From Theristus sp. LFF4_11 (lineage: Eukaryota > Nematoda > Chromadorea > Monhysterida > Xyalidae): 64,000 bases of DNA. The DNA lies in contig JASANC010000480.1 of assembly GCA_030248135.1 (NCBI GenBank), forward strand, positions 1-64,000, given 5' to 3'. The notes under the pieces are model-generated. The model saw nothing but the letters and a program-made list of their open reading frames with translations. It was not told the DNA's origin and did not search any database. Positions 50,410 to 62,390 of this stretch are shown here, piece by piece. A program made the translations under genes and the position numbers. How positions within the stretch are numbered: position 1 is the stretch's first letter; the number at the start of each line of letters is the position of its first letter.

Positions 50410-52669
50410 CTGCATGAAATACGCTGAACTCAACACACTGTGAACACACTAAAACACAACTCCACAGAATGAAACGGACACACGTAGTTCAAATTGTCAA
50501 TTCCACTATGGTCAAGTGTGCAGCCGTACTGCAAGCCATAGGCAATTCGATGACAGGCTGCATCTGAATAGGGCAACCTGCTTGGTCGAACCAGCTAACC
50601 CAATCAGCCATCACCAAGCTCGAGTCGAACCAATCAGCTTTCCAAATTCAAATGAAAAACATCCGATGTGTAACCGTTCAATTGACTATGAAAAAGTAAC
50701 CAAATGAAAAAGAACCCAGTGAACCTGACGAGGCCGACGGGCAGCAAGACGCATCAACCAACGGTGATCAGATACAGTCGTTCCCGTTAAACCATACACT
50801 TTGAAACTGAAAGTGCTAAACTGTTTCAAAAACTGTTGAGTTTTTCTGTTTTATTCCTGCGGTAACGCACTTTTTATACAATCGCCGAGCACAAACGGGA
50901 AGGAAAGCCTGGGACACAACCAAGAAAACTACGAAAATGCTGACACATTTTATCGGCCATCTAGTCTCCATAGCTGTTGATTTGCGTGCAGTAAGATTTC
51001 AAGCAAGATCTATGCATGCGCAATGAAATTTTTGTTCTCCGTTTCCGTTATTTTTAAAGCGTGAGAGCTTTTACAAACACTGACATTGCTGCCGCTGATT
51101 TTCTTTTGTTTAGATGTTTTATAGATTTTATGGAGCAGCCCTTACTGAACAGGAAGGTATGCCGCTTCAAAACTGATAAAAACTGACGTGGATGCCATGT
51201 TCGACACGTTTGTGTTTATTATGATTGAAAACATTGATTTTCAATAAACATTTGCGGCACGTTTTTCACAATAGTGATACCAACAAAATATACTAGGACA
51301 TCACGTAAACTATTTTTGCTCTGAGCTACAGAACTCCGGGTTCTCAAGTTAATATTGAACTTTTTTTGCCATGTCCCGCTTTTCATCAAACTGTCGTAAA
51401 GCCATCTTTCCACCCACAGATACCTTGCCCATGGCCTACAGCTGACAGCTAGCGCAAAACAGGTTCAGCAAGAAGGCACACGCAACGAAAGCGCCGAAGT
51501 GCTGCGTATCAGCATGTATGAGCTAATGACCATGCAAAACGCACGTACACTAAAGTTCACAGTGAAACAAGCCATCTCAAAAACGACATCGCAGCTTATG
51601 TTCAAGTCCGAGAACACACCGTCCTGCATTTCCCATTTGCAAACCAAATCGCAGCAACATAGTTCATGCCAACGCCGTGACACGTTCGAACCAAATCCAC
51701 AGAGACACAACACTGAGAATCGCAGTGCAGACACCGACGCCCAGGGCCGCCATACGCGCGCAATGGTGATTGATTGATTGATCACAGGGCGAGTGATGGT
51801 GCCTCCGTCGTAAACCGAGCTCAAATGAACTTTACAACGACGCGAAAGGCCCGTTCACACCCGAGCCTGACGTATGCAGACGTACGCGGTACGCCACGTC
51901 AGGTCTCAATATTATTGCATACTACCGTTCATACCTGACGTACAAGTACCGATACAAAACACCAACACAATTTTATTCACGGAACAACTATCAGCAATTA
52001 TCATAAGTGACTGTTTTGTTATTCAAAATAGTTGATGATTCTGAACTTAAAACCGATCAGCAAACGAAAGAAATGTGATCGATTCGATTCGACCAAAAGA
52101 AACACAAGTGTTGCTTGCTTTAAAACACAGAACGCACAAACAGTACTGACCGAACCAAAAAACGATGCCAGACAGAAACGACGACACAATACAAAATGGC
52201 TCACAATACACATGGAATAGTTGAAAAATACCGGTTGATCACAATTACATACCAACGCAAAGCAGACAAACGTTCTACATATGATAAAAACAAAAACACT
52301 GTTGAAATTCTACGTGGAATGAATGATTCTTTCTCTAAAATCCGTTCAAGATCATGCTTCGATGAGCAAAAAACAAAAACAAAATACCGGTGACGTGAAG
52401 ACGATTCTAACCTACAGATCCACAGTAAAAAAAACCAGATGAACAACGGCCAATAATTCGAATGATTCACCGGAAAAAACAACAAAAAAACAAAACTCGC
52501 CGACAACAGCTTTCTGATTCTATTGACCGTTACAACGTTTGACTCACTTCAGAAAAAATGCTGAATTTTAACACTACCAGAACTAAAAAATACAACAAAA
52601 TTACGTAGAACACTATTGTTAGCCTAAAACACGGATGGTACAAGGGTGATGTGTTGTGTTGTTCACTTG
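50410..52669. other. Stretch between carboxypeptidase and cyclophilin; missing 5' exon expected here
   Basis: The signal peptide and first pro-region exon of the carboxypeptidase should lie here on the minus strand. A hydrophobic run FGAFVACAFLLNLFCASCQL is encoded at about 51432-51495, but has no ATG in frame and a stop nearby, so it is only a lead. Four CCAATCAGC-type words occur at 50580-50645. Confidence 0.4.
51849..51950. repeat. Dispersed palindromic repeat, copy 2
   Basis: Inverted relative to 19826-19951, with the same words CCTGACGTATGC, GACGTACG, TTGCATACTACCGTT and ACCTGACGTAC. It starts GCCCGTT like the first copy. Confidence 0.55.
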
Positions 52670-53933
52670 TTATGCGAGTTGTCCACAGTCGGCAATGACG
52701 ACATCCTTCGACGGCTTGCCAGATTCCGATCCAACGGACTCCATTTGCTTCAAAATATCCAGACCGTCAATGACCTTGCCGAACACAACGTGCTTGCCGT
52801 TCAGCCTGAAACGTTCCACAAAAATGATCATCTCCACAAAATCCATCTTCTGGTCTTGTGTTGCATATTATTTTTATTGTTATTGACACTCAATGCGTTT
52901 GCCCGTGGACGTCGAAAGAGAATTTGTTTCATGCTTGATACGGCAGTTCAAATTTTGTAAACGAGCCGGTTGTTTCGCAGGGAACCGGATCATGTCATTT
53001 TGAACTGTCGCGTCAAGCAAGAAACTGATGATTCGTGCGTATTGCGCACCGATCACTTTTGACTGTGTTCGCTGGCATTTCAATTTCTTTGCAATGGAAC
53101 GAAATGCGATAAGCTAACCAGGTCGTCTCAACGGTGCACAGGAAGAACTGCGATCCGTTGGTGTTCGGTCCAGCGTTTGCCATCGAGAGAATGCCGCAGC
53201 CGGTGTGCTTCTCTTTGAAGTTCTCATCCGCAAACTTCTCGCCGTAGATCGACTCACCCCCTGTGCCGTTGCCACGCGTGAAATCACCACCCTACCAAAA
53301 ACAGCAGTGCCTACAGATCATTATGTGAAGAAAAGCTAAGTGAAGCAAAATAGTGTCGACGAAACTGAACTTGTCATCAGAACAGCCTCAATTGAGAGAC
53401 TTTTGTAACATTCGACACGTTTGTTTCAATAAATGTCACGCCAACAAGGTCAATGCTTTTGATGATTTGCGACACCACGGAAAGCATGTTACGATACAGT
53501 GATTAGCGGTTTCAATTTAGCATTCTTCCCTTCAACAGAACACCACTCATTTGATGGTCTGAGTACACATGAATGCAGCTTGTTGCAGAAATGAAAAAAC
53601 CTTGCAAGCTGAGCATCTTGAGCCGACCTGGCACATGAAATTCGGAATGATACGATGGAACTTGGATGCTTTGTAGTGCAACGGCACGCCCGCCTTGCCA
53701 ATGCCTTTCTCGCCGGTGCATAGGGCTCGGAAATTCTCGGCCGTTTTTGGCACTACGTCGCTGTACAGCTGAACACAAAAAAGATGGCTGTGTTGGGTGG
53801 TGCGGTACGAAAAACACAAATACGCAGAACAAACGAAAATGTGATAACGAAAAATGATTTGAACCTCCATGACGATTCTGCCAATCGGTTTGCCGCCGAT
53901 GGTGATGTCAAAATACACCTGTGGCCTCGCCAT
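52670..53933 (-). CDS. Cytosolic cyclophilin (peptidyl-prolyl cis-trans isomerase), divergent-loop type
   Basis: Four exons (53865-53933, 53628-53768, 53119-53291, 52670-52805) join in phase to exactly 172 residues. The start ATG 53933-53931 gives [14 protein letters not shown], and the end DCGQLA is followed by TAA. Active-site residues equivalent to human CypA Arg55, Phe60 and Gln63 are Arg62, Phe67 and Gln70 ([13 protein letters not shown]), and Trp121 is Trp128. The enzyme catalyses proline isomerisation during protein folding and would be cyclosporin-sensitive by its Trp. A seven-residue loop insertion ([11 protein letters not shown], about residues 46-55), with Cys40, Cys168 and Glu83 all conserved, defines the divergent-loop group known from nematodes and plants. 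No signal peptide, so cytosolic. Introns are 313, 336 and 96 bp, all GT/AG. A splice acceptor lies 17 nt before the ATG (exon start 53950). Confidence 0.97.
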
Positions 53934-54069
53934 TTCAACTCTGCTTGTTCCTGTTATAGCAAAGCGTACAAACGGTCACTTGGGTTGGGTCGGGTGCCAC
54001 TTACTTCTTTTTTGAACCTGAAAATGTGTTTTAAGTCAGTGGTCGAGCCCGATTTTTGGCGATTTGGTT

Positions 54070-54190
54070 TAAGGCGCGTTTAGCAATTAGTTTTTTGTGC
54101 GTACGCACGGACACGACACGTAAAAAATGGCCACGCGATTTAAGGCGGAAACACCATTTAGTTTTTCGTCCGTACGCACAAACGTCGTTC
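54070..54190 (+). repeat. Two copies of a CGTACGCAC-centred repeat
   Basis: ATTTAGTTTTT-CGT-CGTACGCAC-like words occur near 54088 and 54157, about 70 bp apart. They are a short direct duplication just upstream of the cyclophilin gene, possibly element ends. Nothing else recognisable up to 55180. Confidence 0.4.
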
Positions 54191-55188
54191 TAAATTAGGG
54201 TTGTTAAAAAAAACAAAAATCGTCATTTTTTTAATTCAAAAAAAAATTCAAAAATCAAAGTTGTGCTAAATCAATCAGGGAGTCCGAAGAACCACATATG
54301 ATATGCAAGCGCCTCCCGAATGACTCCCGTATGGCGGAACTTTGCAGATTTTGTTTTGGTGACCTCAATTACCCCTTTTCCAAACCGTCACCATGCCTCT
54401 TCTTGTGTTTTGACCTCCAAAACGTCACTAATTGTCCCCCCCCCAGCTAAGCTAATGCTAAAGTGAAGACAAACATACCGCCTTGAAATTCGATCAATTC
54501 TTCTGATGGTGTCGCGACGACACGACACGAAGCAGCAACCAGACAACGTAGCGCTTGCAAACGGAGCAGCGAGCACAATCGGACGCTCTGCGAGGCGAAT
54601 CGTCACCTTATCTGCATCGGAAATGGTAGGCTAAGCTTTGGGACGCTCAAAAACTTCATCGCAGATGTCGCAGAAGCCTAAAATCAGTCGGTAAAACGGC
54701 CCAAAATCGACTGCTAAAGGTTTTACGAGGTATAATCAAAGAAAATTTTTGTTGAACTTTCGAAAAATTGTGCCAAAATTGAGGTTTTCAGAGCATATTA
54801 GAGGTAAAATTTTCGATTTTTTAATCGGCATTTTTTAATCACATAAAAAAATTCGATTTTTGTTTAACATTCTTAACCCCACCCACAGCATTTGTTTCAA
54901 ATCAAACCGCCAGAATCTTGGATTTTCAAACATAGTGATTCGGACAACAAACAACAACAATTCATTCAATTCAATTCGATTTCAATTCAATTTCCATTCA
55001 ATTCAATTTATTTTATTGCTAACAGCGGCGCAAATATTGGCGCAAATATCAACGATCGATTCGACGCAAACGCAGCAGACACGACGACGACGATGGCTTA
55101 AAACATTGTTGTTCCAGAGCAGGGGTGTTGGGGGGGGCGATATAGTAGAAATTGACCTGGAAAGGTGACAAAGCATGAAAACTTTGTA

Positions 55189-55433
55189 GGCCGCAATCGT
55201 CCCAGGCCGCAATCGTCCCAGGCCGCAATCGTCCCAGGCCGCAAACGTCCCAGGCCGCAATCGTCCCAGGCCGCAATCGTCCCAGGCCGCTATCGTCCAG
55301 GCCGCTATCGTCCAGGCCGCTATCGTCCAGGCCGCTATGCTTCGGCCGCAATCGTCCAGGCCGCAATCCTTCAGGCCGCTACGCTTTGGCCGCAATCGTC
55401 CAGGCCGCAATCTCTTGGGCCGCAAAAGTACAT
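55189..55433 (+). repeat. Minisatellite, 15-16 bp unit, about 15 copies
   Basis: GGCCGCAATCGTCCCA repeats at 16-bp steps (55189, 55205, 55221, 55237, 55253, 55269, 55285), then 15-bp steps with variants. Because 15-mers keep the frame and 16-mers rotate it, long open frames occur on both strands; these are artefacts of the repeat. Confidence 0.95.
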
Positions 55434-55586
55434 TTGCCAACTACAAAGCTAAACCGGAGCTGGAGCTGATCCCTGATCCCAATGTTTCACCCCTTCAACA
55501 AAGCTGTCAATCAAGGCACTTTCACTTTGTTAAAAAGGCTTCACTTAGGATTAGGATTAGGTTTAGGATTAGGAACCTACAACGAC

Positions 55587-56277
55587 CAGTACCGAAGACG
55601 AGGGGGGGGTGGGGGGGGTACACCCCCCCAGAGCACCCGAGACCTCCGCGTGGGGGGTGGGGGGGTCACGCGACACCCACCCCCCAAAACCTGACACTGG
55701 ACCATCCACACCCCCCCCTCGAAATTTGCTGGACACCCCCCCCCCCCACGTGACGACTGCGACACCCATAGTTGTTCCAGAGCCGAGGGGTTGGGGAGGG
55801 GGGCGATATAGATAGCTGGAGCAAATTTTCCAGATAGATAGATAGCTGGAAAATTTTGGGGGGCCGCGGGGGGGGGCCATGTGACTTTGGGGGGGGGCCG
55901 GTCAAAATTTTTGATAGATAGATAGCTAAAACGCTAACAAGCTATAAAAACAGCATAATAATGCTAAAAATACACTAGAAATCAAGTATAAACGCGTATA
56001 TTACCTAAAATTAGCGAAATTTTAAAAAATTACGAGCAAAAATGGTCAATTTTGGTCAAAAATTGACTCATTTTATGTCTTCGAAGACAAAAATTTTCAG
56101 ATAGATAGCTGGCTGAGAAATTTTTTTAGATAGATAATAGCTGAGCCGAAAAAACCTCTCTGATAGAGATAGATTCGAAAAATTTTTGGGGGGGGGCCGG
56201 CCCCCCCCAGGCCCCCCCTAGAACAACTATGGCGACACCCCCCCCCCCCTCGAAAATTTGCTTTCGCCTTCGGTACT
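55587..56277 (+). mobile_element. Family D G-rich hAT-like element, hosting family B copy 3
   Basis: The ends are CAGTACCGAAGACG and CGCCTTCGGTACTG, with an exact 8-bp duplication ACAACGAC (55579-55586 and 56278-56285). Without the nested B element it is about 220 bp. It consists of conserved words between G/C runs. The target was a TTAGGA-type dispersed repeat. Non-autonomous. Confidence 0.85.
55767..56231 (+). mobile_element. Family B hAT-like MITE, copy 3 (465 bp)
   Basis: The ends are CATAGTTGTTCCAGAG and CTAGAACAACTATG, with an exact 8-bp duplication GCGACACC (55759-55766 and 56232-56239). It lies inside the family D element, so it inserted later. The interior has GATA words near both ends, GGGGGCCGCGGGGG runs and the AATTTTTGACC / GGTCAAAAATT region. 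Confidence 0.9.
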
Positions 56278-56434
56278 GACAACGACTTCATTAGGATTAG
56301 GACTGGGCTTAGGATTAGGAACCTACAACGACTTCATTGAAACCGAACTAAACAACAAAACAGACTGTAAACTTGGCTTTGGTTTAGTATTATGCAAAGC
56401 GCCCTTTAGATTTTAGAAAGAAGAAAAAAAAGAA

Positions 56435-57454
56435 GGGGTTAGGGGCTTTGAAAAAAAATTTAATATTTTTTTTCGTTTTTTTAATTTGGATTTTTTTTCA
56501 AACTTAAAAAAAATTTGAAAAATTTTTCTTCTACTTTGCTCTGAAAATTCGATTTATGGCATAATTTTTTGAAAGTTCAAACCAAATTTTCTTCCCAACT
56601 TCTTTGTGTGCTTAGGTAAATGTCATTATTTGGTCATTTTGACCGACGTACTCCATGTTTTTCGATTTGGATGACTTCTAGAGTCAATTTTTACCGTTGA
56701 AATGACTTAACTGAATTGAAATATCGTTTCAGAAATCGTTTTCTTGCAACTTAGAACATGTTTTTCAGTCGGTAGGCCATGGGATGAACATGATATCTTG
56801 TTGATTGGCGTATGTTATACCCTAGGTCTACAATGGAGTTGTGCGATATATTGTTAAACAATTGGAGCGGAGATGTTGGTTAATACCACATCACACGACC
56901 GTTTTTCAGATACCCGATAACATGGCCACATGTTAAAACTTGCGTGCTGAGCTAAACTAACGTGTTAAACTTGCGTCTGTCAGTTGCCCGCAACGTGATC
57001 GCAAAATCATGGTACGTGTTTTCGATACGATGATTTGAAGAGTGGGCTCTCGCCATGTGGCAGATAGCATAGCTGGTTGAACCTGAAAGTGTCTTGGGGG
57101 GGGGGCGACCGAGTCGACAGGGGTTGCCGACTTAGCTACAGCAGACAGGAATTTTTGAACCCAGTCAAATTTTGGTAATTTTCTAAAGAAGAACAACTAA
57201 GAACGGTTCAATATTCAAGTACACGTCGAAAATTGTCCTGTTTTACTGTTGAAAATGCAACTTTCCCTCTATGAAATGGACATAATTTCAATAAAACACG
57301 ATTTTCGCTCTTATAGTTTTCCGGATCGTCCTGAAAATAGTCTAGATGAACTCAGCTCGACGAGACGCTTCGAACGACCCTACCTAACTTGTAAAAAAAA
57401 GTTTTTTAAATTTTTTTTAATTTAAAAAAATCCGGATTTTTTCCCCTAACCCTA
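56435..57454 (+). mobile_element. Family A hAT-like element, copy 2
   Basis: Near-identical to 6164-7168, and ends CCCCTAACCCTA. Its left terminus lacks the first bases of the TIR (starts GGGGTTAGGGG), so it is slightly truncated and has no visible duplication. It forms a palindrome with copy 3, which begins 13 bp further on. Confidence 0.85.
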
Positions 57455-57467
57455 GGGGGGGCGGTAA

Positions 57468-58519
57468 TAGGGTTAGGGGGAAAAAAAATCCGGATTTTTT
57501 TTTTAAATTAAAAAAAAAATTTTTTTTTTTTTTAAATTTTTTTTTACAAGTTAGGTTTGTTCGAAGCGTCTCGTCGAGCTGAGTTCATCTAGACTATTTT
57601 CAGAACGATCCGGAAAACTATAAGAGCGAAAATCGTGTTTTATTGAAATTATGTCCATTTCATAGAGGGAAAGTTGCATTTTCAACAGTAAAACAGGACA
57701 ATTTTCGACGTGTACTTGAATATTGAACCGTTCTTAGTTGTTCCTCTTTAGAAAATTACCAAAATTTGACTGTGTTCAAAAATTCCTGTTTGCTGTAGCT
57801 AAGTCGGCAACCCCTGTCGACCCGGTCGCCCCCCCAAGACACTTACTTTCAGGTTCAACCAGCTATGCTATCTGCCACATGGCGAGAGCCCACTCTTCAA
57901 ATCATCGTATCGAAAACACGTACCATGATTTTGCGATCACGTTGCGGGCAACTGACAGACGCAAGTTTAACACGTTAGTTTAGCTCAGCACGCAAGTTTT
58001 AACATGTGGCCATGTTATCGGGTATCTGAAAAACGGTCGTGTGATGTGGTATTAACCAACATCCCCGCTCCAATTGTTTAACAATATATCGCACAACTCC
58101 ATTGTAGACCTATAACGTACGCCAATCAACAAGATATCATGTTCATCTCATGGCCTACCGACTGAAAAACATGTTCTAAGTTGCAAGAAAACGATTTCTG
58201 AAACGATATTTCAATTCAGTTAAGTCATTTCAACGCTAAAAATTGACTCTAGAAGTCATCCAAATCGAAAAACATGGAGTACGTCGGTCAAAATGACCAA
58301 ATAATGACATGTACCTAAGCACACAAAGAAGTTGGGAAGAAAATTTGGTTTGAACTTTCAAAAAATTATGCCATAAATCGAATTTTCAGAGCAAAGTAGA
58401 AGAAAAATTTTTCAATTTTTTTTTTTAAGTTTGAAAAAAAAACTCCAAATTTTTTTTTTTAAAAAAAAACGAAAAAAAAAATAAAAAAAAAATTTTTTTT
58501 TTCAAAGCCCCTAACTCTA
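57468..58519 (-). mobile_element. Family A hAT-like element, copy 3 (1,052 bp), inverted
   Basis: The ends are TAGGGTTAGGGGG and CCCCTAACTCTA, with an exact 8-bp duplication GGCGGTAA (57460-57467 and 58520-58527). Its own duplication shows that it inserted independently next to copy 2, rather than arising by inverted duplication. The conserved short frame lies at 57738-57983. Confidence 0.9.
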
Positions 58520-58527
58520 GGCGGTAA

Positions 58528-60820
58528 TTGCTAAAAACACCGCAGCGGTGAAAACACCGCACCGACGAAAACGCGCTCTGTATGAAAACACCGCACGGTG
58601 TGATTTATGGAACGGGTTGGGTCGGCATGAATATGGGGTGTGGTACCAACAGATTTTATGCCGTTTATAAAGTTTTTTTTTTGTTTTTCGTGGTTATCTT
58701 AGTTGCCTTTCTTTTCTAAAATCCGCTTCAGGTAATACACGCTCGTTGTCGGACATTGCTAAAACGGACTTGATTCAAATCTTAATCCTGAAGCCTAATC
58801 CTAAGCCAAACCTGTTCCTAACCTAATCCTAACCTAAGCCAAGCCTTTTTAGAAAGGGAGATGTCAGAACAATTGCGTTTTAAACAAGTTTTTGTTGAGG
58901 CCGGAGCGTGTGCAGGCGCGCTAGTGGATCATGAGCACGAGCATGCGGATGCGAGGTGCGCGTGCGTTTTAAAAAAGAAACACCAGGTGATGTTTGCCGA
59001 TTAACGAATGATTAACAGAGACCATTCTTCTGATAACGTAACCCATAACGTCGCCCAGATCACGTTTTCCTCGGCCGATTTCGACGATCGATGGCTCAAT
59101 CAACTCAGCAGAGCATCCGGAACACGATGATGTGTCGATTGTGGTTGGTTTTGGTTTTATTTAACATTGGTCGTTGTGCAATAAAAAATTTACGAAAAAA
59201 CACAAAACACCAATTTATTGTGATTTGGATTTTTTTCGATTTTCAGAAAACCGTGAAAACTAACCGGTTGGCCTGACTTATTAAAAACCGCTTCAGATAA
59301 ACCACGCTCTGTCGGAAAAGTTTTTTGAAGGTGGCAGACAAATGGTAATTAGGAGAAAAATGAAGAAAAGAAAGAAAAGGAAAAGGCTTCGCTTGGGATT
59401 GTGACATGCTGGAGATTGCGATTTGGGTTTTTGTTGTTTTTTGTTTGTTTTTGAATTGTTGACCTAAAAAAACGAGTAGTGGAGTGGAACGATCGACGAT
59501 AGGTTTTGCATCTTCAGTAATCAGTTTCCATTCCTTGCAGCTCAAGCAATAACAAACAATGAAGTTGAGTTAAATCTTCAATCTCAATGAAACTGAGTCC
59601 GAAGAGTCGTAAATTTGGTTCATTGGAGAGAATTCAGAGCCAGGAACGAAACGAGCTGCATCATCAGTAAACTGAAATGGCAATAAGATTGAGAGATGAG
59701 CGTCGGACTGAGCAATGACGTTACGATTTTTTGGATCCTGCCCAGTTCGACGCTTGTTTTCTCAACCATGAAAAAATCGAACATTTGGTACTCCTTCAAA
59801 ATACGGGTCCGCTCAAATTTCATCGCAGCGCGCTGATTGATGGCTCAAATAAAAACTCGCATGCCAACCTGTGAAAATTCGTTTGCTTGTGTGCATTTCA
59901 TTTGCTGTCTGTGTTTGCTTGTTTGTTTGAGTGTGTCAGTTCGTTGTGTTGTGTCTTTTCAAATTTTATCAATGACACTTGGCGAAAACTGTGAGTATTA
60001 GGAAACGCAGTTGGAAAACTGCTGTTCAGAGTTGGATGCGGTCCAATGATGAATTGCAACAACAGCAATCAAATGCAACTCAGTAATTTCTGAGTTCTTT
60101 CCAGTTTCGTGGTTCTGCAACACTGCAAAGTTTTTTGCGTATTCTTTGCATTCTGAGTGAATGTGCGACTCTCCTCATGTTGCTGCAAAATCCGATGCGG
60201 AAAGACAACAAATTTCTGTGAGACGTGGTTTTCATTTTCTGCTTCACAACATTGTCTTGTCCTTTTTTGTGTGGTTTATTGCCTTTGACATACATCTGAG
60301 CAAGATTGCTTTTTGGCCAATCATTGCACCAAATTTCAAACACAACTAATCGGTTTCTCCAGTTCAATCCGAATTGTAACAAAAGTTGCTCAGTTCAAAC
60401 CCGTTCAAGAATTGCCTTCGTCCGCGCCTTGATTTAAAAATTTGAATGTATTGCTTTTTTTATTCCGCCACGGCCACACTAATCTGCACCAGAATCAGAA
60501 TCAGCTTTCATTTTGAACCAATCAGCGCACGAATTTCAAATACAGCCAATCAGTGGTTTATACAAATCAATTGAATGTCAAATTGCATTCCATTCAAACA
60601 TCACAAGTTGTTTTCCGCCGAAGAACCCACTTGCTGTGTGCCTTGCGTTGTTCTGTGTCTGCAGGAGGCGGAGTTACGCGCGTGCGTGTGCACGCGCGTT
60701 ATTGGATCATGAGCAATGAGCAATGCCGATGCAGGTGCGCGTGCTTTTAATAAAGAAGCTTCTCGAAAGAAGCTTCTCGAAACCAACCACAAACGAGGCA
60801 TCACCGTCTTCCGGGTACTC
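58528..60820. other. Repeat-rich stretch without supported genes
   Basis: Contains AAAACACCGCA repeats (58540-58600), an inverted TTAGGA-type block (58785-58850), a block at 58890-58985 directly repeated at 60663-60770 (TGGATCATGAGCA, GGTGCGCGTGC), and a block at 59045-59110 that is inverted at 61780-61907. Two CCAATCAG words lie at 60518 and 60548. No coding exon is supported. Confidence 0.5.
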
Positions 60821-61290
60821 CATAGTTGTTCTAGGGGGGGGGGGCTGGGGGGGGGGGCCGGCCCCCCCCCAAAAAATTTTCCAATCTATCTCTATCAAAC
60901 AGGTTTTTTCGGCTCAGCTATTATCTATCTAAAACATTTTCTCAGCCAGCTATCTATCTGAAAATTTTTGTCTTCGAAAACATAAAATGAGTCAATTTTT
61001 GACCAAAATTGACCATTTTTGCTCGTAATTCTTGAAAATTTCGCTAATTTTAGGTAAAATACGCGTTTATACTTGATTTTTAGTGTATTTTAGCATTATT
61101 TTGCTGTTTTTATAGCTTTTTAGCGTTTTAGCTATCTATCTATCAAATTTCAAAATTTTGACCGCCCCCCCCCCCCAAAGTCACATGCCCCCCCCGCGGC
61201 CCCCCCAAAATTTTCCAGCTATCTATCTAGAAAATTTGCTCCAGCTATCTATATCGGCCCCCCCAACCCCTCGGCTCTGGAACAACTATG
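60821..61290 (-). mobile_element. Family B hAT-like MITE, copy 4 (470 bp)
   Basis: The ends are CATAGTTGTTCTAG and CTCTGGAACAACTATG. Flanks GGGTACTC and GGGTACTT give a 7/8 match duplication. It is separated by only 10 bp from copy 5 and lies in opposite orientation to it. Confidence 0.85.
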
Positions 61291-61300
61291 GGGTACTTCG

Positions 61301-61773
61301 CATAGTTGTTCCAGAGCCGAGGGGTTGGGGGGGGGCCGATATAGATAGCTGGAGCAAATTTTCTAGATAGATAGATAGCTGGAAAATTTTGGGGGGGGGG
61401 CCGCGGGGGGGCCATGTGACTTTGGGGGGGGGGCCGGTCAAAATTTTGAAATTTGATAGATAGACAGCTAAAACGCTAAAAAGCGATAAAAACAGCAAAA
61501 TAATGCTAAAAATACACTAAAAATCAAGTATAAACGTGTATTTTACTTAAAATTAGCGAAATTTTCAAGAATTACGAGCAAAAATGGTCAATTTTGGTCA
61601 AAAATTGACTCATTTTATGTCTTCGAAGACAAAAATTTTCAGATAGATAGCTGGCTGAGAAATTTTTTTAGATAGATAATAGCTGAGCCGAAAAAACCTG
61701 TTTGATAGAGATAGATTCGAAATTTTTTTGGGGGGGGGCCGCCCCCCCCAGGCCCCCCCCTAGAACAACTATG
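61301..61773 (+). mobile_element. Family B hAT-like MITE, copy 5 (473 bp)
   Basis: The ends are CATAGTTGTTCCAGAG and CTAGAACAACTATG, with an exact 8-bp duplication GTACTTCG (61293-61300 and 61774-61781). Its duplication overlaps that of copy 4, so two independent insertions hit nearly the same bases. Confidence 0.9.
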
Positions 61774-61907
61774 GTACTTCGCTGAGTTGATTGAGCCATC
61801 GATCGTCGAAATCGGTTGAGCACAGCGCTGGCAGAGTCGCGTGACAGGTCGGCGCACGAGACACACGTCGTGAAACGCTGATATTGCCAACACATAACGT
61901 CGCCCAG

Positions 61908-62290
61908 CATAGTTGTTCCAGAGCCGAGGGGTTGGGGGGGCCGATATAGATAGCTGGAGCAAATTTTCTAGACAGATAGATACGGTAGCTGGAAAATTTT
62001 GGGGGGGGGGGCCGCGGGGGGGGGGGCATGTGACTTTGGGGGGGGCGGTCAAAATTTTGAAATTTGATAGATAGATAGCCAAAACGCAAAAAAGCTATAA
62101 AAACAGCAAAATAATGCTAAAAAAACACTAAAAATCAAGTATAAACGCGTATTTTACCTAAAATTAGCGAAATTTTCAACAATTACGAGCAAAAATGGTC
62201 AATTTTGGTCAAAAATTGACTCATTTTATGTCTTCGAAGACAAAAATTTTCAGATAGATAGCTGACCGAGAATTTTTTTTTTATAGACAA
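61908..62290 (+). mobile_element. Family B hAT-like MITE, copy 6, right end lost
   Basis: The left end CATAGTTGTTCCAGAG and about 370 bp of the family follow, then homology stops near GATAGATAGCTGACCGAG, without the right TIR. It is truncated by deletion or an unrecognised insertion. Confidence 0.8.
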
Positions 62291-62390
62291 AAGATTTATG
62301 TCTGTACGAAACTATCTAACTCCTAACTCCCTCTGGACAATACTAAAGCATGGTTATATATCACAGATCACATGAATAATCGCCTATTAT

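Noticed and set aside
51432..51510. Hydrophobic stretch considered as the carboxypeptidase signal peptide
   Set aside because: A stop lies just upstream in frame, there is no ATG, and joining to the pro-region exon in phase could not be shown.
55003..55440. Repeat-protein-like frames of up to 145 codons
   Set aside because: They are produced by the 15-16 bp minisatellite and are open on both strands.
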